From: Proluteimonas luteida | GTDB lineage: Bacteria; Pseudomonadota; Gammaproteobacteria; Xanthomonadales; Xanthomonadaceae | DNA length: 64,000 nucleotides | Reading direction: 5' to 3' | Assembly (NCBI RefSeq): GCF_021191695.1 | Contig: NZ_JAIWPT010000001.1 | Location: 186,001 to 250,000 of the forward strand | Shown: piece by piece, positions 7,608-15,577 of the stretch | How the letters are laid out: each line of letters opens with the position of its first letter | How positions within the stretch are numbered: the first letter of the stretch is position 1 | The notes under the pieces: generated by a model | What the model saw: the letters and a program-made list of their open reading frames with translations, nothing else | The model's database searches: none | What the model was told of the DNA's origin: nothing | Translations under genes and position numbers: made by a program

Positions 7608-9677
7608 ATGCTCGCAACGTGCATTACCAGAACGTCTCTCCTCGCCTGTTTTGCCTTGGCTTGGTCGTACAGTCCTGCTTATGGTCAGACGATTTCCCCC
7701 CGGCAACTGGTCGAGATCTCCGACTTCAATGCGCCGGTGATCTCACCTGATGGCCGATTCGTAACCTTCCGGCTCGAAGTGCCTTCAGTCGAACGCAATC
7801 GGTACGACACGGCATGGTACGTGCAAGCCATGGATGGGACGTCTCCGCCACTGCGCGTGGCTGATGGCGGTGTTCCTCTACGTAACTCCGCTGGTTCCGT
7901 TATGTCCGCCCCAGCTGTCTGGTCACCCGACAGTCGATGGATCTACTACCGTGCCATGATCGATGACCGAATCGACGTTTGGCGTGCAGCCGTCAATGGC
8001 TCCCGGGCGGAGCCGCTGTCCCTGGATTCCGCCGACGTACGTGATTTTGTACTTAGTGCCGACGGCAAGGTTCTGAAGTACAGCATTGGGGCCTCGCGCG
8101 AAGAGGTTGTTGCTGCGGAGGAAGCGGAGTACCTGAGTGGAATTCTGGTCGACGAGCGTACCCCTGTTGCGATGGGCCTGTTCCGCTCGGCGTCGTTTGG
8201 CGGACGTCTCGCCACGCAGCGTTACACCGGAGACATCTTATGGGATTGGACGTTCGTCCTGTCGGATCGAACAGATAAATGGAAACAAATCGAGCTCGCA
8301 TCTCTTGAAATCACGGATCTATCAGTTTCCCAGTATCCGCCCAGAACATTGACACCTGCCGATTTAGTTAATCTAGTGCCGGCGCCATCAGTGATATCGG
8401 TGGACTCGCGCAGTGGCCGTATTGCGCTATTGACCGAGGCCGAGGGAGATGATCGGTTCAGTCGAGGCAGAATGAGTCTGAGCATGCTGACAGATGCCCG
8501 CTCTCGCGAGCCGGAGCGGTGCTTCGCAGACGCTTGTGTCAATCAGCTGATCGGTGCAGTTCATTGGCGACCGAATAGTGATGATGTGGTGTTCTCGGTG
8601 AGCAACCCGAGCAAAGGATTCGCGCAGTCAATCTATCGATGGAATGTTCGTACCGGTGAGGTGCAAGAGGTCGTCCATGGCGAAGGCGTGCTGGGCGGCG
8701 GGCGTTTCCGGCACATGCCGTGTGGCATGTCAGCGCAGTCGCTGGCTTGCGTCGCGGAGGAGGCGGGCCGGGCGCCACGATTGGAACGCATCGACATCGA
8801 TTCTGGCTATAGAACCGTACTGTTCGAGCCGAACAAATCACTCGATGCGCAGATGGCTATCCTCACTCCAAGGTTGCTTCGCTGGTCTGATGAGGAGGGG
8901 CAGGAATTCACAGGCTACCTGTTTCCAGCGATCACTTCTGACGGTGCTCCACCACCGTTATTCGTGAACTTCTATCGATGCCCCGGATTTATGCGCGGCG
9001 GAATCGGGGATCAATGGCCGTTTGCCTCTCTGGCGAGTCATGGGATATCTGCGTTATGCATCGATGCATCCTCGCACCAGTGGGATGCGGTAACTCGCTA
9101 CGATGAAGGGATTTCGGCAGTACAAAGCGTAGTGAAGTTGCTGGCATCAACCGGCCAGGTCGATCCCTCGCGTGTCGGAATGGGCGGGCTAAGTTTCGGC
9201 AACGAGGTCGCGCTATGGGTTGCCGCAAACACGGACCTCCTCCGCGCCTTATCCGTCAGTGCCCCCGCAGTGACTCCGCTGTACTATCTAATGAGCAGTT
9301 TGAAGGGTGACGATTTCCTGGCGAACATGCGTCGCAACTGGCAGCTCGGTGCGCCGGATGAGACCCCGGAGCATTGGCAGCGCTTGTCTCCGGCTTTCCA
9401 TATCGACAAATTCGACGTGCCGATTCTCTTCCAGATGCCGGAACAGGAGTATCCGTACACATTGGATTACACCATCCCATTGATTCGTGCGCGGCGGGCC
9501 GAGATGCACGTGTTCCCCCATGAGCCACATGTGATCTTCCATCCGAGGCATAAGCTTGCTGCGAACGAACGGAACTTGGACTGGTTTCGCTTCTGGTTGC
9601 AGGGCGCGGTAGATGAGGACCCCCGGAAATCTAAGCAGTACGAGCGCTGGCGGCAACTGGACGGCGGGAAGGAATGA
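7608..9677 (+). CDS. Lasso peptide isopeptidase (S9 family), cluster 1
   Basis: A 689-aa serine hydrolase of the prolyl-oligopeptidase clan, related to AtxE-type isopeptidases that cut the macrolactam bond and linearise a threaded lasso peptide. A signal peptide ends near Ala-Tyr-Gly-Gln (about 27), placing it in the periplasm. A seven-bladed propeller region (about 30-430) precedes the alpha/beta hydrolase domain. The nucleophile is Ser529 (GGLSFG), His641 is in PHEPH, and the acid appears to be Glu612 (PEQEY); the same Ser/Glu/His arrangement is described for AtxE2. It follows the receptor by 98 bp with no promoter seen between, so both should be co-expressed. Confidence 0.9.
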   Translation: MLATCITRTSLLACFALAWSYSPAYGQTISPRQLVEISDFNAPVISPDGRFVTFRLEVPSVERNRYDTAWYVQAMDGTSPPLRVADGGVPLRNSAGSVMSAPAVWSPDSRWIYYRAMIDDRIDVWRAAVNGSRAEPLSLDSADVRDFVLSADGKVLKYSIGASREEVVAAEEAEYLSGILVDERTPVAMGLFRSASFGGRLATQRYTGDILWDWTFVLSDRTDKWKQIELASLEITDLSVSQYPPRTLTPADLVNLVPAPSVISVDSRSGRIALLTEAEGDDRFSRGRMSLSMLTDARSREPERCFADACVNQLIGAVHWRPNSDDVVFSVSNPSKGFAQSIYRWNVRTGEVQEVVHGEGVLGGGRFRHMPCGMSAQSLACVAEEAGRAPRLERIDIDSGYRTVLFEPNKSLDAQMAILTPRLLRWSDEEGQEFTGYLFPAITSDGAPPPLFVNFYRCPGFMRGGIGDQWPFASLASHGISALCIDASSHQWDAVTRYDEGISAVQSVVKLLASTGQVDPSRVGMGGLSFGNEVALWVAANTDLLRALSVSAPAVTPLYYLMSSLKGDDFLANMRRNWQLGAPDETPEHWQRLSPAFHIDKFDVPILFQMPEQEYPYTLDYTIPLIRARRAEMHVFPHEPHVIFHPRHKLAANERNLDWFRFWLQGAVDEDPRKSKQYERWRQLDGGKE

Positions 9678-9685
9678 TGGATAAG

Positions 9686-9705
9686 CGCCTCCGATGCTGG
9701 AGGCG
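9686..9705. terminator. Stem-loop between convergent isopeptidase and C1 genes
   Basis: Perfect 7-bp arms CGCCTCC / GGAGGCG around a 6-nt loop, sitting in the 32-bp gap between two converging genes. No strong T-run follows on either strand, so intrinsic termination is only probable. Confidence 0.5.
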
Positions 9706-9709
9706 TCGA

Positions 9710-11452
9710 CTAGCGTTGATGGCGCACCCAATTTTCGATCATGCACAGGTCAATGACTCGCATGAACGTGTTGTCCCGGTAGGCAGGTGAGTCTAGAAAC
9801 GCAGCTAGGGTCGATCCATCCAGTAAGCCGCGGGCTTGGAGTTCTCCAGAAAGGAGGAATTCTCGCATGCTCACTCTGTTTCTCTGAAACATCGAGCCGC
9901 AGTACTGCAGGAAGTTGCCCTTGCTTCGCCGGGCATGAACATGGGGAGGCAAGACGTCGGCAAACGCCGCTCTTGCAACCGAGCGATTCTGGCCACCAAT
10001 GATCGACATCCAACTCGGAACACGTAGTGTCGACTCAACTACGGGCTGGGAAAGCAAGGGTAGCCGGAGACATCGGCGCTCACTGCGCGGTGCAGTATCT
10101 CTGAACACTTGCGTTACAGCTAGGCTTGCGATGCGCTCGCGATCCCCGGGGAGCGCGGCGGATGCGTCGGCGAGCCAAGGGTGTGTTTCCAGCACAACCG
10201 AGCCAGCTTTGCGCTGATCCAAGAATGAAGAGTCCGGTCTCCATGGCGATTTCGGAGCTCGAATCAGCTTCTTGAGCATCAAACGCGTCGCGGTCCAGTG
10301 TGTACAGCCATGCAGCTCGGACAAATCTCTAATGGCGCTGATACCCGCGCATAGGCCGCGTTCTCGTAGGGCGTCCACGGCGGGCGCGGCATTTCCAAGG
10401 TACCCGAACACCGTGTCGCCACCACCTCCCGAGTAGTATGCAGCTGTATCCTGTTCAACGCCGACTCGCTCAATCGCCTGGTTGATCGCATACTGGAGCG
10501 CATTGATTCGTGGCCTCACCAAGTGAGTAGGTGGAAGAAACTCGAATCGCGCGTCGTTGAACTCCATCGGTGCATGATGTAGAGCAACTCCCAGGTCGGC
10601 AGCTGCTTGAGCCGCATACTCTCGTTCGTCGGCACCGGGTACTGGAGTAAGTAGCGTGCTGCAAGTCACGCGGGCCGATGTGTCTTGCAGGCAGGCCGTG
10701 ACGATTGACGAATCGAGGCCGCCAGAGAGTTCCACAAGGATCTTTCGATCCACATTGGCCCAAGCACGTACCGAGGTGCGGACAGACTGGCGCACGTCCT
10801 CGGTTGCGTCACGCAGGTTACCGTGTCGAAGATCAGAGTTCACATGCATCCACGGCGACCATTCCGAGATCGTTGTGGTGCCGCTATTGCGGATGTGAAG
10901 GGAGCGCCCAGGGAGGAGTTCGGTGATTCCCATGAGTGCGGTGCGCTGTGTGCTTACATGGGGATAGTTAAGACCTAGTGCGATCCCTTCCCAGTCGACT
11001 TCCCTCCGGTACAGGCCGAATCCCTCCGGCAACACGGGATCGGAGGTGACGAATCCTGTTCCCGCCTCGAAGGAATAGACGCAACGAACTCCACCCGAAG
11101 GGTCGCGAGTGATGCTAGCTTCATAGGCGTCGCCATGACCTACCCAAACGAGGACGTACTCGCCCCAGTAGTTTCCAATCAAGTGCTGCACGCAGGAAGC
11201 GTGATCAGAAAAGGTGGGGAAGTGTTTGTCCCCAACAATGCGGTCGCCGTTGTGGTTGAACAAATGACCGAGGACGATTCCGCCCTTCATTCGAATCAAG
11301 GGCGTGTCCATACACGCATAGATTCGAGTGCGACCGGCAGCGAGGCGTAATCGGATTTTCAGTTCGGCGAGAGTGGCGTCATCCAGTCCGACTGGAGGTC
11401 CAAAAGCCACTGATGCGGGGCTGTCGACTACGACGATGTAGCGATAAGTCAT
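9710..11452 (-). CDS. Lasso cyclase (C protein, asparagine-synthetase-like), cluster 1
   Basis: A 580-aa ATP-dependent macrolactam synthetase that activates the ring Asp/Glu side chain by adenylation so that Gly1 can close the ring. It has the AsnB fold: an N-terminal Ntn-like domain lacking the catalytic Cys2 of true glutaminases, and a synthetase domain with the pyrophosphate loop SGGLDS at about 243-248. The ATG at 11452 (MTYRYIVVV) is chosen; it matches the paralogue's start (MRHRFIVLM) and has GGGGA upstream. It is 78 bp behind precursor A1, separated by a stem-loop. The usual B gene is missing from between A and C here. Confidence 0.9.
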   Translation of the reverse strand: MTYRYIVVVDSPASVAFGPPVGLDDATLAELKIRLRLAAGRTRIYACMDTPLIRMKGGIVLGHLFNHNGDRIVGDKHFPTFSDHASCVQHLIGNYWGEYVLVWVGHGDAYEASITRDPSGGVRCVYSFEAGTGFVTSDPVLPEGFGLYRREVDWEGIALGLNYPHVSTQRTALMGITELLPGRSLHIRNSGTTTISEWSPWMHVNSDLRHGNLRDATEDVRQSVRTSVRAWANVDRKILVELSGGLDSSIVTACLQDTSARVTCSTLLTPVPGADEREYAAQAAADLGVALHHAPMEFNDARFEFLPPTHLVRPRINALQYAINQAIERVGVEQDTAAYYSGGGGDTVFGYLGNAAPAVDALRERGLCAGISAIRDLSELHGCTHWTATRLMLKKLIRAPKSPWRPDSSFLDQRKAGSVVLETHPWLADASAALPGDRERIASLAVTQVFRDTAPRSERRCLRLPLLSQPVVESTLRVPSWMSIIGGQNRSVARAAFADVLPPHVHARRSKGNFLQYCGSMFQRNRVSMREFLLSGELQARGLLDGSTLAAFLDSPAYRDNTFMRVIDLCMIENWVRHQR

Positions 11453-11494
11453 CGGTATCCCCGTGAGCGGCGAGCTGGTTCCATGGATTGGCGA

Positions 11495-11517
11495 AGGGCG
11501 CACCCAAGGCGCGCCCT
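11495..11517 (-). promoter_or_regulatory. Stem-loop between precursor A1 and C1
   Basis: Inverted repeat AGGGCGC (11495-11501) / GCGCCCT (11511-11517), 9-nt loop, 13 nt after the A1 stop codon. No T-run follows. Hairpins between the precursor and enzyme genes are common in lasso operons and favour higher precursor output; that role is inferred here. Confidence 0.55.
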
Positions 11518-11530
11518 CCACGCTACCTCC

Positions 11531-11680
11531 TCACTCCTCGGCGATCTGCCGGACATTGAAGTCGGTCATTCCTTCCGCGAATCCGGGCTGGAGGCCCTTC
11601 GTCTCGATGCTGGCGACACCCAGCACGATGACGTCTTCCTGCGATTCACGGCGGAATGTGGTTTCTTTGGTGTTGTCCAT
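11531..11680 (-). CDS. Lasso peptide precursor A1
   Basis: A 49-aa precursor, too short for usual gene callers. The leader carries EDVIVLGVASIETK, the signature shared with A2 and A3; Thr is at -2 and Lys at -1 relative to the predicted cleavage. The 21-residue core starts GLQPGFAEGM: Gly1 and Glu8 are positioned for an 8-residue macrolactam ring, with an Asp-Phe-Asn segment in the tail and a C-terminal AEE. Ribosome site GCAGGAG is 6-7 nt before the ATG. It has its own promoter at 11724-11753 and three operator-like repeats upstream. The core sequence and ring size are predictions. Confidence 0.85.
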   Translation of the reverse strand: MDNTKETTFRRESQEDVIVLGVASIETKGLQPGFAEGMTDFNVRQIAEE

Positions 11681-11723
11681 GTCGTTCTCCTGCGGTTTGC
11701 GTCATGACGGCCATGACAACAGG

Positions 11724-11753
11724 AGCGTAGGCACTGGAATTTTTGACAATCAA
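11724..11753 (-). promoter_or_regulatory. Promoter of precursor A1
   Basis: Read on the reverse strand: TTGATT (11748-11753), 18-bp spacer, TACGCT (11724-11729), with the start codon 44 bp beyond the -10. The A2 and A3 promoters have the same boxes (TTGATA, TACGAT or TACGCT), the same 18-bp spacer and nearly the same distance to the ATG. Confidence 0.7.
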
Positions 11754-11764
11754 GTGATTTATGT

Positions 11765-11794
11765 TTTGCAAAGCGTTTGCAAAGCGTTTGCAAA
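11765..11794. promoter_or_regulatory. Three helically phased TTTGCAAA operators upstream of A1
   Basis: Perfect palindromes TTTGCAAA at 11765-11772, 11776-11783 and 11787-11794, repeating every 11 bp (about one helical turn) and flanked by ATG/CAT so that the outer arms are also symmetric. They begin 11 bp upstream of the -35 box of A1, a position suited to an activator. The GntR-type regulator at 11856 is the likely binder. Confidence 0.65.
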
Positions 11795-11855
11795 ACATGT
11801 GGGCGGAACGTGGTGGATGAGACACGCATGCAGAAAGGCTTGCGCGCTCTCCGGA

Positions 11856-12488
11856 TCACTGTGCGAAGAAGGCGGCCGCTTGGTTGAGCGACGCCACGAT
11901 GCGCGGCACGAGTTGCTTTCGATGCGCGTGGTAGCCGGTCAGAGCATGCCGTAGTGCGCTGAGGTCGCGCGAATGCCAGTGCCGGTACAGCTGCGCGATT
12001 TCGTCGAATGGGTGCTCGAGCAATCCTTGCTTCGCATGCCGGGTCGGGGCGAGCCAGTCGTTGGCTTGGCGGACGGCGCGGTACAGGAACGGGTGATCGG
12101 TGGAGCGGGCGATCTGCTCGAACAGCCGCCGGGTCAGCAGCACGATGTCGTCGTCCGGTCTGGGTGCATCCAGGGCCATGCGGTCGATCCGGCTGGGATC
12201 GGCGCCGAGATCGCAGGCCGCCAGCAGCTGCCGCTCCATCCAGTCGTACAGGTAGCGCAGCACCAGTTCGGTGGGCAGCGGAACGTGGAAGCCCTCGCGT
12301 GCGTGGTCCTCGATCAAACCTTCGCCGACGAGGCGGTGCAGGGCGAACCGCACTGGCGTCGAGCTGGTGCGAAACTCGTCGGCCAGCGCCTGCGGATCGA
12401 TCCGTTCGCCCGGTACGAATCTCCCTGATTGCAGGGCCAGTCGCAGTTCGTCATGCAGGACGACGCTCTTAGAGGGCTTGGTCTTCAT
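11856..12488 (-). CDS. GntR-family regulator of lasso cluster 1
   Basis: A 210-aa protein with a GntR winged helix at the N-terminus (about 5-75: PGERIDPQALADEF, STPVRFALHRLVGEGLIE) and an all-helical FCD/FadR-like effector domain. The ATG at 12488 is preferred to 12515 because GGGAG lies 8 nt upstream. It is encoded next to precursor A1, in the same direction, with the TTTGCAAA repeats between them. A paralogue sits at the same place in cluster 2. The effector could be a pathway intermediate or the peptide itself; nothing in the sequence decides this. Confidence 0.85.
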   Translation of the reverse strand: MKTKPSKSVVLHDELRLALQSGRFVPGERIDPQALADEFRTSSTPVRFALHRLVGEGLIEDHAREGFHVPLPTELVLRYLYDWMERQLLAACDLGADPSRIDRMALDAPRPDDDIVLLTRRLFEQIARSTDHPFLYRAVRQANDWLAPTRHAKQGLLEHPFDEIAQLYRHWHSRDLSALRHALTGYHAHRKQLVPRIVASLNQAAAFFAQ

Positions 12489-12697
12489 CGCGGAACTCCC
12501 TGTTGCGCGCGGCAATGGCCAGCTTGGAGAAAAAGGCCCGTCCCGGGACCTTCGCAGATTTCGTTCAACCGAGCAGGCGGGAAATCCGGGACGCGATCAC
12601 AATACGACGAACGTCGATGCGTCGTCCGCTACGGGTCGCCGCTCTGGCGCGGGACGCCGAGGTCCCGCCTTCGGGTGTGCTTGAGTTCGAGGCCTGC

Positions 12698-13543
12698 ATG
12701 AGAACCATTTGTATCGACCAAGGGATGTTCCGGTCCGGGGCGCTGCGGCGGCACGTCGCGGCGCCCGATACGCTGTTCGTGGTGTCCGATGCAGCGCTGA
12801 TGGAGATGTGCAAGTCTGACGATCATTGGGAGGACACGCTGCGACGGTCGCTCGCGACGCTGTCGGCCGTGCCCGATCGGGTGTTCCTTGCGAAGGGCAA
12901 TGGCGAGTGCCTGGAGGCGGAGCTGGCGTCGGGGCGTCCGCTCGCGCTGGATGACCTGATCTCGCCGGAGGCGACGCTGTGGGTCCGCGGGCTGCTGCAC
13001 GAGGTGGCGGAAGGCCGGCGGGGTGCTGGCTTCGCCGGCATGGCCGCCGAGATCGGTGCCGCCAATGCTCAGGCCCGTGCGGGACATCTGGATGACCAGG
13101 GCAATCTGGCTGGCCTACAGGCGTTGGTCCCCACGCTCAGGGCGGCGTATTCCGAGTCGTTCCAGAAGCGCCTGCGCGCAGGCAGGGTTGGCGAGGACGA
13201 GTACGTGACGCTGGTGGCGCACGGGGCTGCGAGCGTCGTGACCGATGCGTCGTTGGGATTGCCGGAAGGGTGGCTGGCCGGGCTGATCGCGGCGCGGTCC
13301 TACCTGGCCCGGTGGCTGTGGCTGCGGGTGGAGGCGGTGACCGAATGGCTGGCCGTCGGTGGCGTGGAGCACGTGGCGGCGCATCGCGTCACCAACTCCG
13401 ACATCGACCGGCACTACCTGGTGATCGGCTCTTACTGCGACGAGCTGCTGACCCGGGACGGCGCCGTGCAGGACAAGGATCGCAAGCTTCGCGTGGCGTT
13501 GGCGCAGGCGGCACCCTGGTGGATCGGGGGCGCATCCGAATAG
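12698..13543 (+). CDS. Hypothetical protein with PIN-like N-terminus
   Basis: A 281-aa protein I do not recognise with certainty. The ATG at 12698 starts MRTICIDQGMFRSG, followed by FVVSDAALMEM and a conserved-looking Asp/Glu pattern that resembles PIN-domain nucleases (acidic residues Asp7, about Asp33 and Glu37). The remainder is helical without known motifs. Longer upstream starts (12503) read through the region opposite the GntR start and are rejected. It lies between the two lasso clusters, divergent from the cluster 1 regulator, and has no counterpart in the other cluster, so it may be unrelated cargo. Confidence 0.6.
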   Translation: MRTICIDQGMFRSGALRRHVAAPDTLFVVSDAALMEMCKSDDHWEDTLRRSLATLSAVPDRVFLAKGNGECLEAELASGRPLALDDLISPEATLWVRGLLHEVAEGRRGAGFAGMAAEIGAANAQARAGHLDDQGNLAGLQALVPTLRAAYSESFQKRLRAGRVGEDEYVTLVAHGAASVVTDASLGLPEGWLAGLIAARSYLARWLWLRVEAVTEWLAVGGVEHVAAHRVTNSDIDRHYLVIGSYCDELLTRDGAVQDKDRKLRVALAQAAPWWIGGASE

Positions 13544-13616
13544 GGCGCACGCGCGGGGAGGGCGGTCGTCGTACGGGCGCCGCTGAATAGCCGGCAGCGC
13601 GACGCTTGCAGCGTGT

Positions 13617-13645
13617 CCGTAGGGAAGTGCCGGCATCCGGCATCA
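13617..13645 (+). promoter_or_regulatory. Predicted ECF-sigma promoter of the cluster 2 sigma gene
   Basis: CCGTAGGGA (13617-13625), 13 bp, GGCATCA (13639-13645). Exactly the same boxes and spacing occur before the cluster 2 receptor (15488) and isopeptidase (21443). The sigma ATG is about 220 bp downstream, so there would be a long leader; the rest of 13544-13866 shows nothing else I can name. Confidence 0.65.
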
Positions 13646-13866
13646 ATGGAAGGGGAAGGCCGCCATTCCGCGGCTGTGCCACGCCGGCATTCCGGAGATC
13701 GCGTCGATGACCACATTCGATCCGCAGCCCGCTGCGCTCGCGCCGCGACGCTCTTGCGCGTTGGCGGCGTCCAATGGATGCTGAAAACGTCGCGCTGCTT
13801 TTCGCCGCCGACGAGCCGGTGCACGGAGGCCGTTCTCGGACCCGCGACCGGCAGACGGAGCCGAGC

Positions 13867-14433
13867 ATGAACACTCTGGATTCCGACCGGGAGCATGTGC
13901 CCGCATCCGCCAGCGAGGGAAAACCGCGCTCGGTCTTCGATACCGTGGTCGTCGACTGTCACAACGAGTTGTCCGAGTACTTTCGCAAGCGGATCGGCCA
14001 CCGGGACACCGCGGCCGACCTCACGCAGGAAACGTTCTCGCGCATGATGCAATACCGCGATGCGCCCGGGATCGGGGATTACCGGTTGCTGATGTACCGG
14101 ATCGCCAACAACTTGGTCTACGAGCACCACCGCCGCGGGAAGCGTCGGCGAACGTCCCACCATGTCTCGCTCAGCGATATCGACGTGCTGCCTGCCCGCC
14201 AGCCCTCGCTCGAGGCGATCACCGAAGCGAGGCAGACGATCGAACGTCTGGTCACGCACACGCTCCAGGCGTTGCCGCCGCACTATCGGCATGCGTTCCG
14301 GCTGAGCCGGATCGACGGGCTGACAGGGCGCGAAGTGGCGGAGCGGATGGGCATTTCGCCCAAGACGGTGGAGAAGTACATCAAGCGCACGCTGGATGCC
14401 TGCCGTGCAGCGGTCGGCGATCGGGATGCCTAG
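13867..14433 (+). CDS. ECF sigma factor, FecI-like (lasso cluster 2)
   Basis: A 188-aa ECF sigma factor. Region 2 shows DTAADLTQETFSRM; region 4 shows GREVAERMGISPKTVEKYIKR. The ATG at 13867 has GGAG 7 nt upstream; the open frame back to 13774 adds residues without family resemblance. The FecR gene starts 1-2 bases after its stop. The -35 recognition helix differs from the cluster 1 sigma in several positions, fitting the two different promoter motifs. It probably controls itself, the receptor and the isopeptidase of cluster 2. Confidence 0.9.
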   Translation: MNTLDSDREHVPASASEGKPRSVFDTVVVDCHNELSEYFRKRIGHRDTAADLTQETFSRMMQYRDAPGIGDYRLLMYRIANNLVYEHHRRGKRRRTSHHVSLSDIDVLPARQPSLEAITEARQTIERLVTHTLQALPPHYRHAFRLSRIDGLTGREVAERMGISPKTVEKYIKRTLDACRAAVGDRDA

Positions 14434-14434
14434 G

Positions 14435-15400
14435 ATGAGCAGGGATATGGACAAGGATTCGCATCGCATCGGCGAGCAAGCCGCAGAGTACGTCGCCCGG
14501 CGCCCCAAGGAGGCCAGCGACGAGCGCCGGCAGCGCGAGGCATGGTTGTCGGAGGACCCACGCCATGCGCGCGCGTACGACCAGGCGCTGCGGATGGACG
14601 ACCTGGCCGCCGACCTGCTGGAAGCTCTCGATCGGGACGGGCTGCGCGCCCATGATGAGGCGGCGCTGCGACGTCGGCGTCGACTCCGGCCGGGCTGGAT
14701 GATGGCCGTGGCGGCGACGCTGACCATCGTGATGGTGTCGGTTGTGTACATCGCGGTCCCGACGTCCGGGCCGACGACGGAGCTGGCCTATGCCACCGCC
14801 TTGGGCGAGCGCCGCTCCGAGGCGCTCGAGGACGGCACCCGGTTGGTGCTGAACACCGACTCCGCGTTGCACGCCCGGTACACGCGCGCGCGCCGCGAGG
14901 TCGAACTGCAGCGGGGCGAAGCCCAGTTCGATGTGGCGCACGATGCGCGAAGGCCCTTCGTGGTGAAGGTGGCCGGGAGCACGGTGACAGCGCTGGGCAC
15001 ACGCTTCCAGGTGCGGCGGGAGGCGGGCATCGCCACCGTCACCCTGCTGGATGGCAGGGTGGAGGTGGCGCATGGCGGGCAGTTGCGGGAGTTGCGCCCC
15101 AACGAACAGGCGCAGTTGTCCGTCGCGGGCATGGTCGTCCAGCCTGTCGACTTGGATCAGGCGAGCGGATGGGTCGAGGGTTGGCTGCACTTCCGCAACG
15201 CGCCACTGCGCGAAGTCGTGGACGAGGCCAACCGCTACGCGACGCGCAAGCTACGGCTGGGCGCCCCAGAGCTGGCCGATCTGGAGGTGAGCGCCAGCTT
15301 CCACGCGGGCGACAGCGAAACCATCGCCGCCTCAGTGGCGCTGATCCTGCCCGTCCGCGTGGACAACAGCGGTGCGGACATCGTGCTGCTGCCGCGGTAG
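14435..15400 (+). CDS. FecR-like anti-sigma factor (lasso cluster 2)
   Basis: A 321-aa sigma regulator: N-terminal sigma-binding region with EQAAEYVARRPKE and Glu-Ala-Trp-Leu, a membrane helix at about 88-106, a periplasmic FecR domain (LEDGTRLVLNTDS, ELQRGEAQFDVAHD, GTRFQVRRE) and a C-terminal domain. Several ATGs are clustered at 14396-14447; 14435 is chosen because it follows the sigma stop directly, but 14447 is also possible. It is the partner of the sigma at 13867 and the receptor at 15578. Confidence 0.88.
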   Translation: MSRDMDKDSHRIGEQAAEYVARRPKEASDERRQREAWLSEDPRHARAYDQALRMDDLAADLLEALDRDGLRAHDEAALRRRRRLRPGWMMAVAATLTIVMVSVVYIAVPTSGPTTELAYATALGERRSEALEDGTRLVLNTDSALHARYTRARREVELQRGEAQFDVAHDARRPFVVKVAGSTVTALGTRFQVRREAGIATVTLLDGRVEVAHGGQLRELRPNEQAQLSVAGMVVQPVDLDQASGWVEGWLHFRNAPLREVVDEANRYATRKLRLGAPELADLEVSASFHAGDSETIAASVALILPVRVDNSGADIVLLPR

Positions 15401-15487
15401 TCGCGGTAGACGCAGGTCGGTCTTCGCGTCGTCCAGACAGCGCCGACGCGCTCGCGCCACGTCGCATCTGGAAGAAGGCCCGTGGTT

Positions 15488-15549
15488 CCGTAGGGAGTTG
15501 ATACGGAGCGGCATCAAGTTCCCATAGGGAGGCGCATCGGCAATCTTGC
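15488..15549 (+). promoter_or_regulatory. Predicted ECF-sigma promoter and conserved leader block of the cluster 2 receptor
   Basis: CCGTAGGGA (15488-15496), 13 bp, GGCATCA (15510-15516). Four bases later a second block begins (15521-15549) containing AGGCGCATCGGCAAT; the same block stands at the same distance in front of the cluster 2 isopeptidase (21476-21504). It lies where the transcript would start and could be an operator or an mRNA leader element. Confidence 0.68.
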
Positions 15550-15577
15550 CCCGCGCCACGAGGGGAGACGACAGCAC

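Noticed and set aside
9710..11452. True asparagine synthetase
   Set aside because: The glutaminase Cys2 is missing and the gene lies directly behind a lasso precursor; the same applies to the paralogue at 18284.
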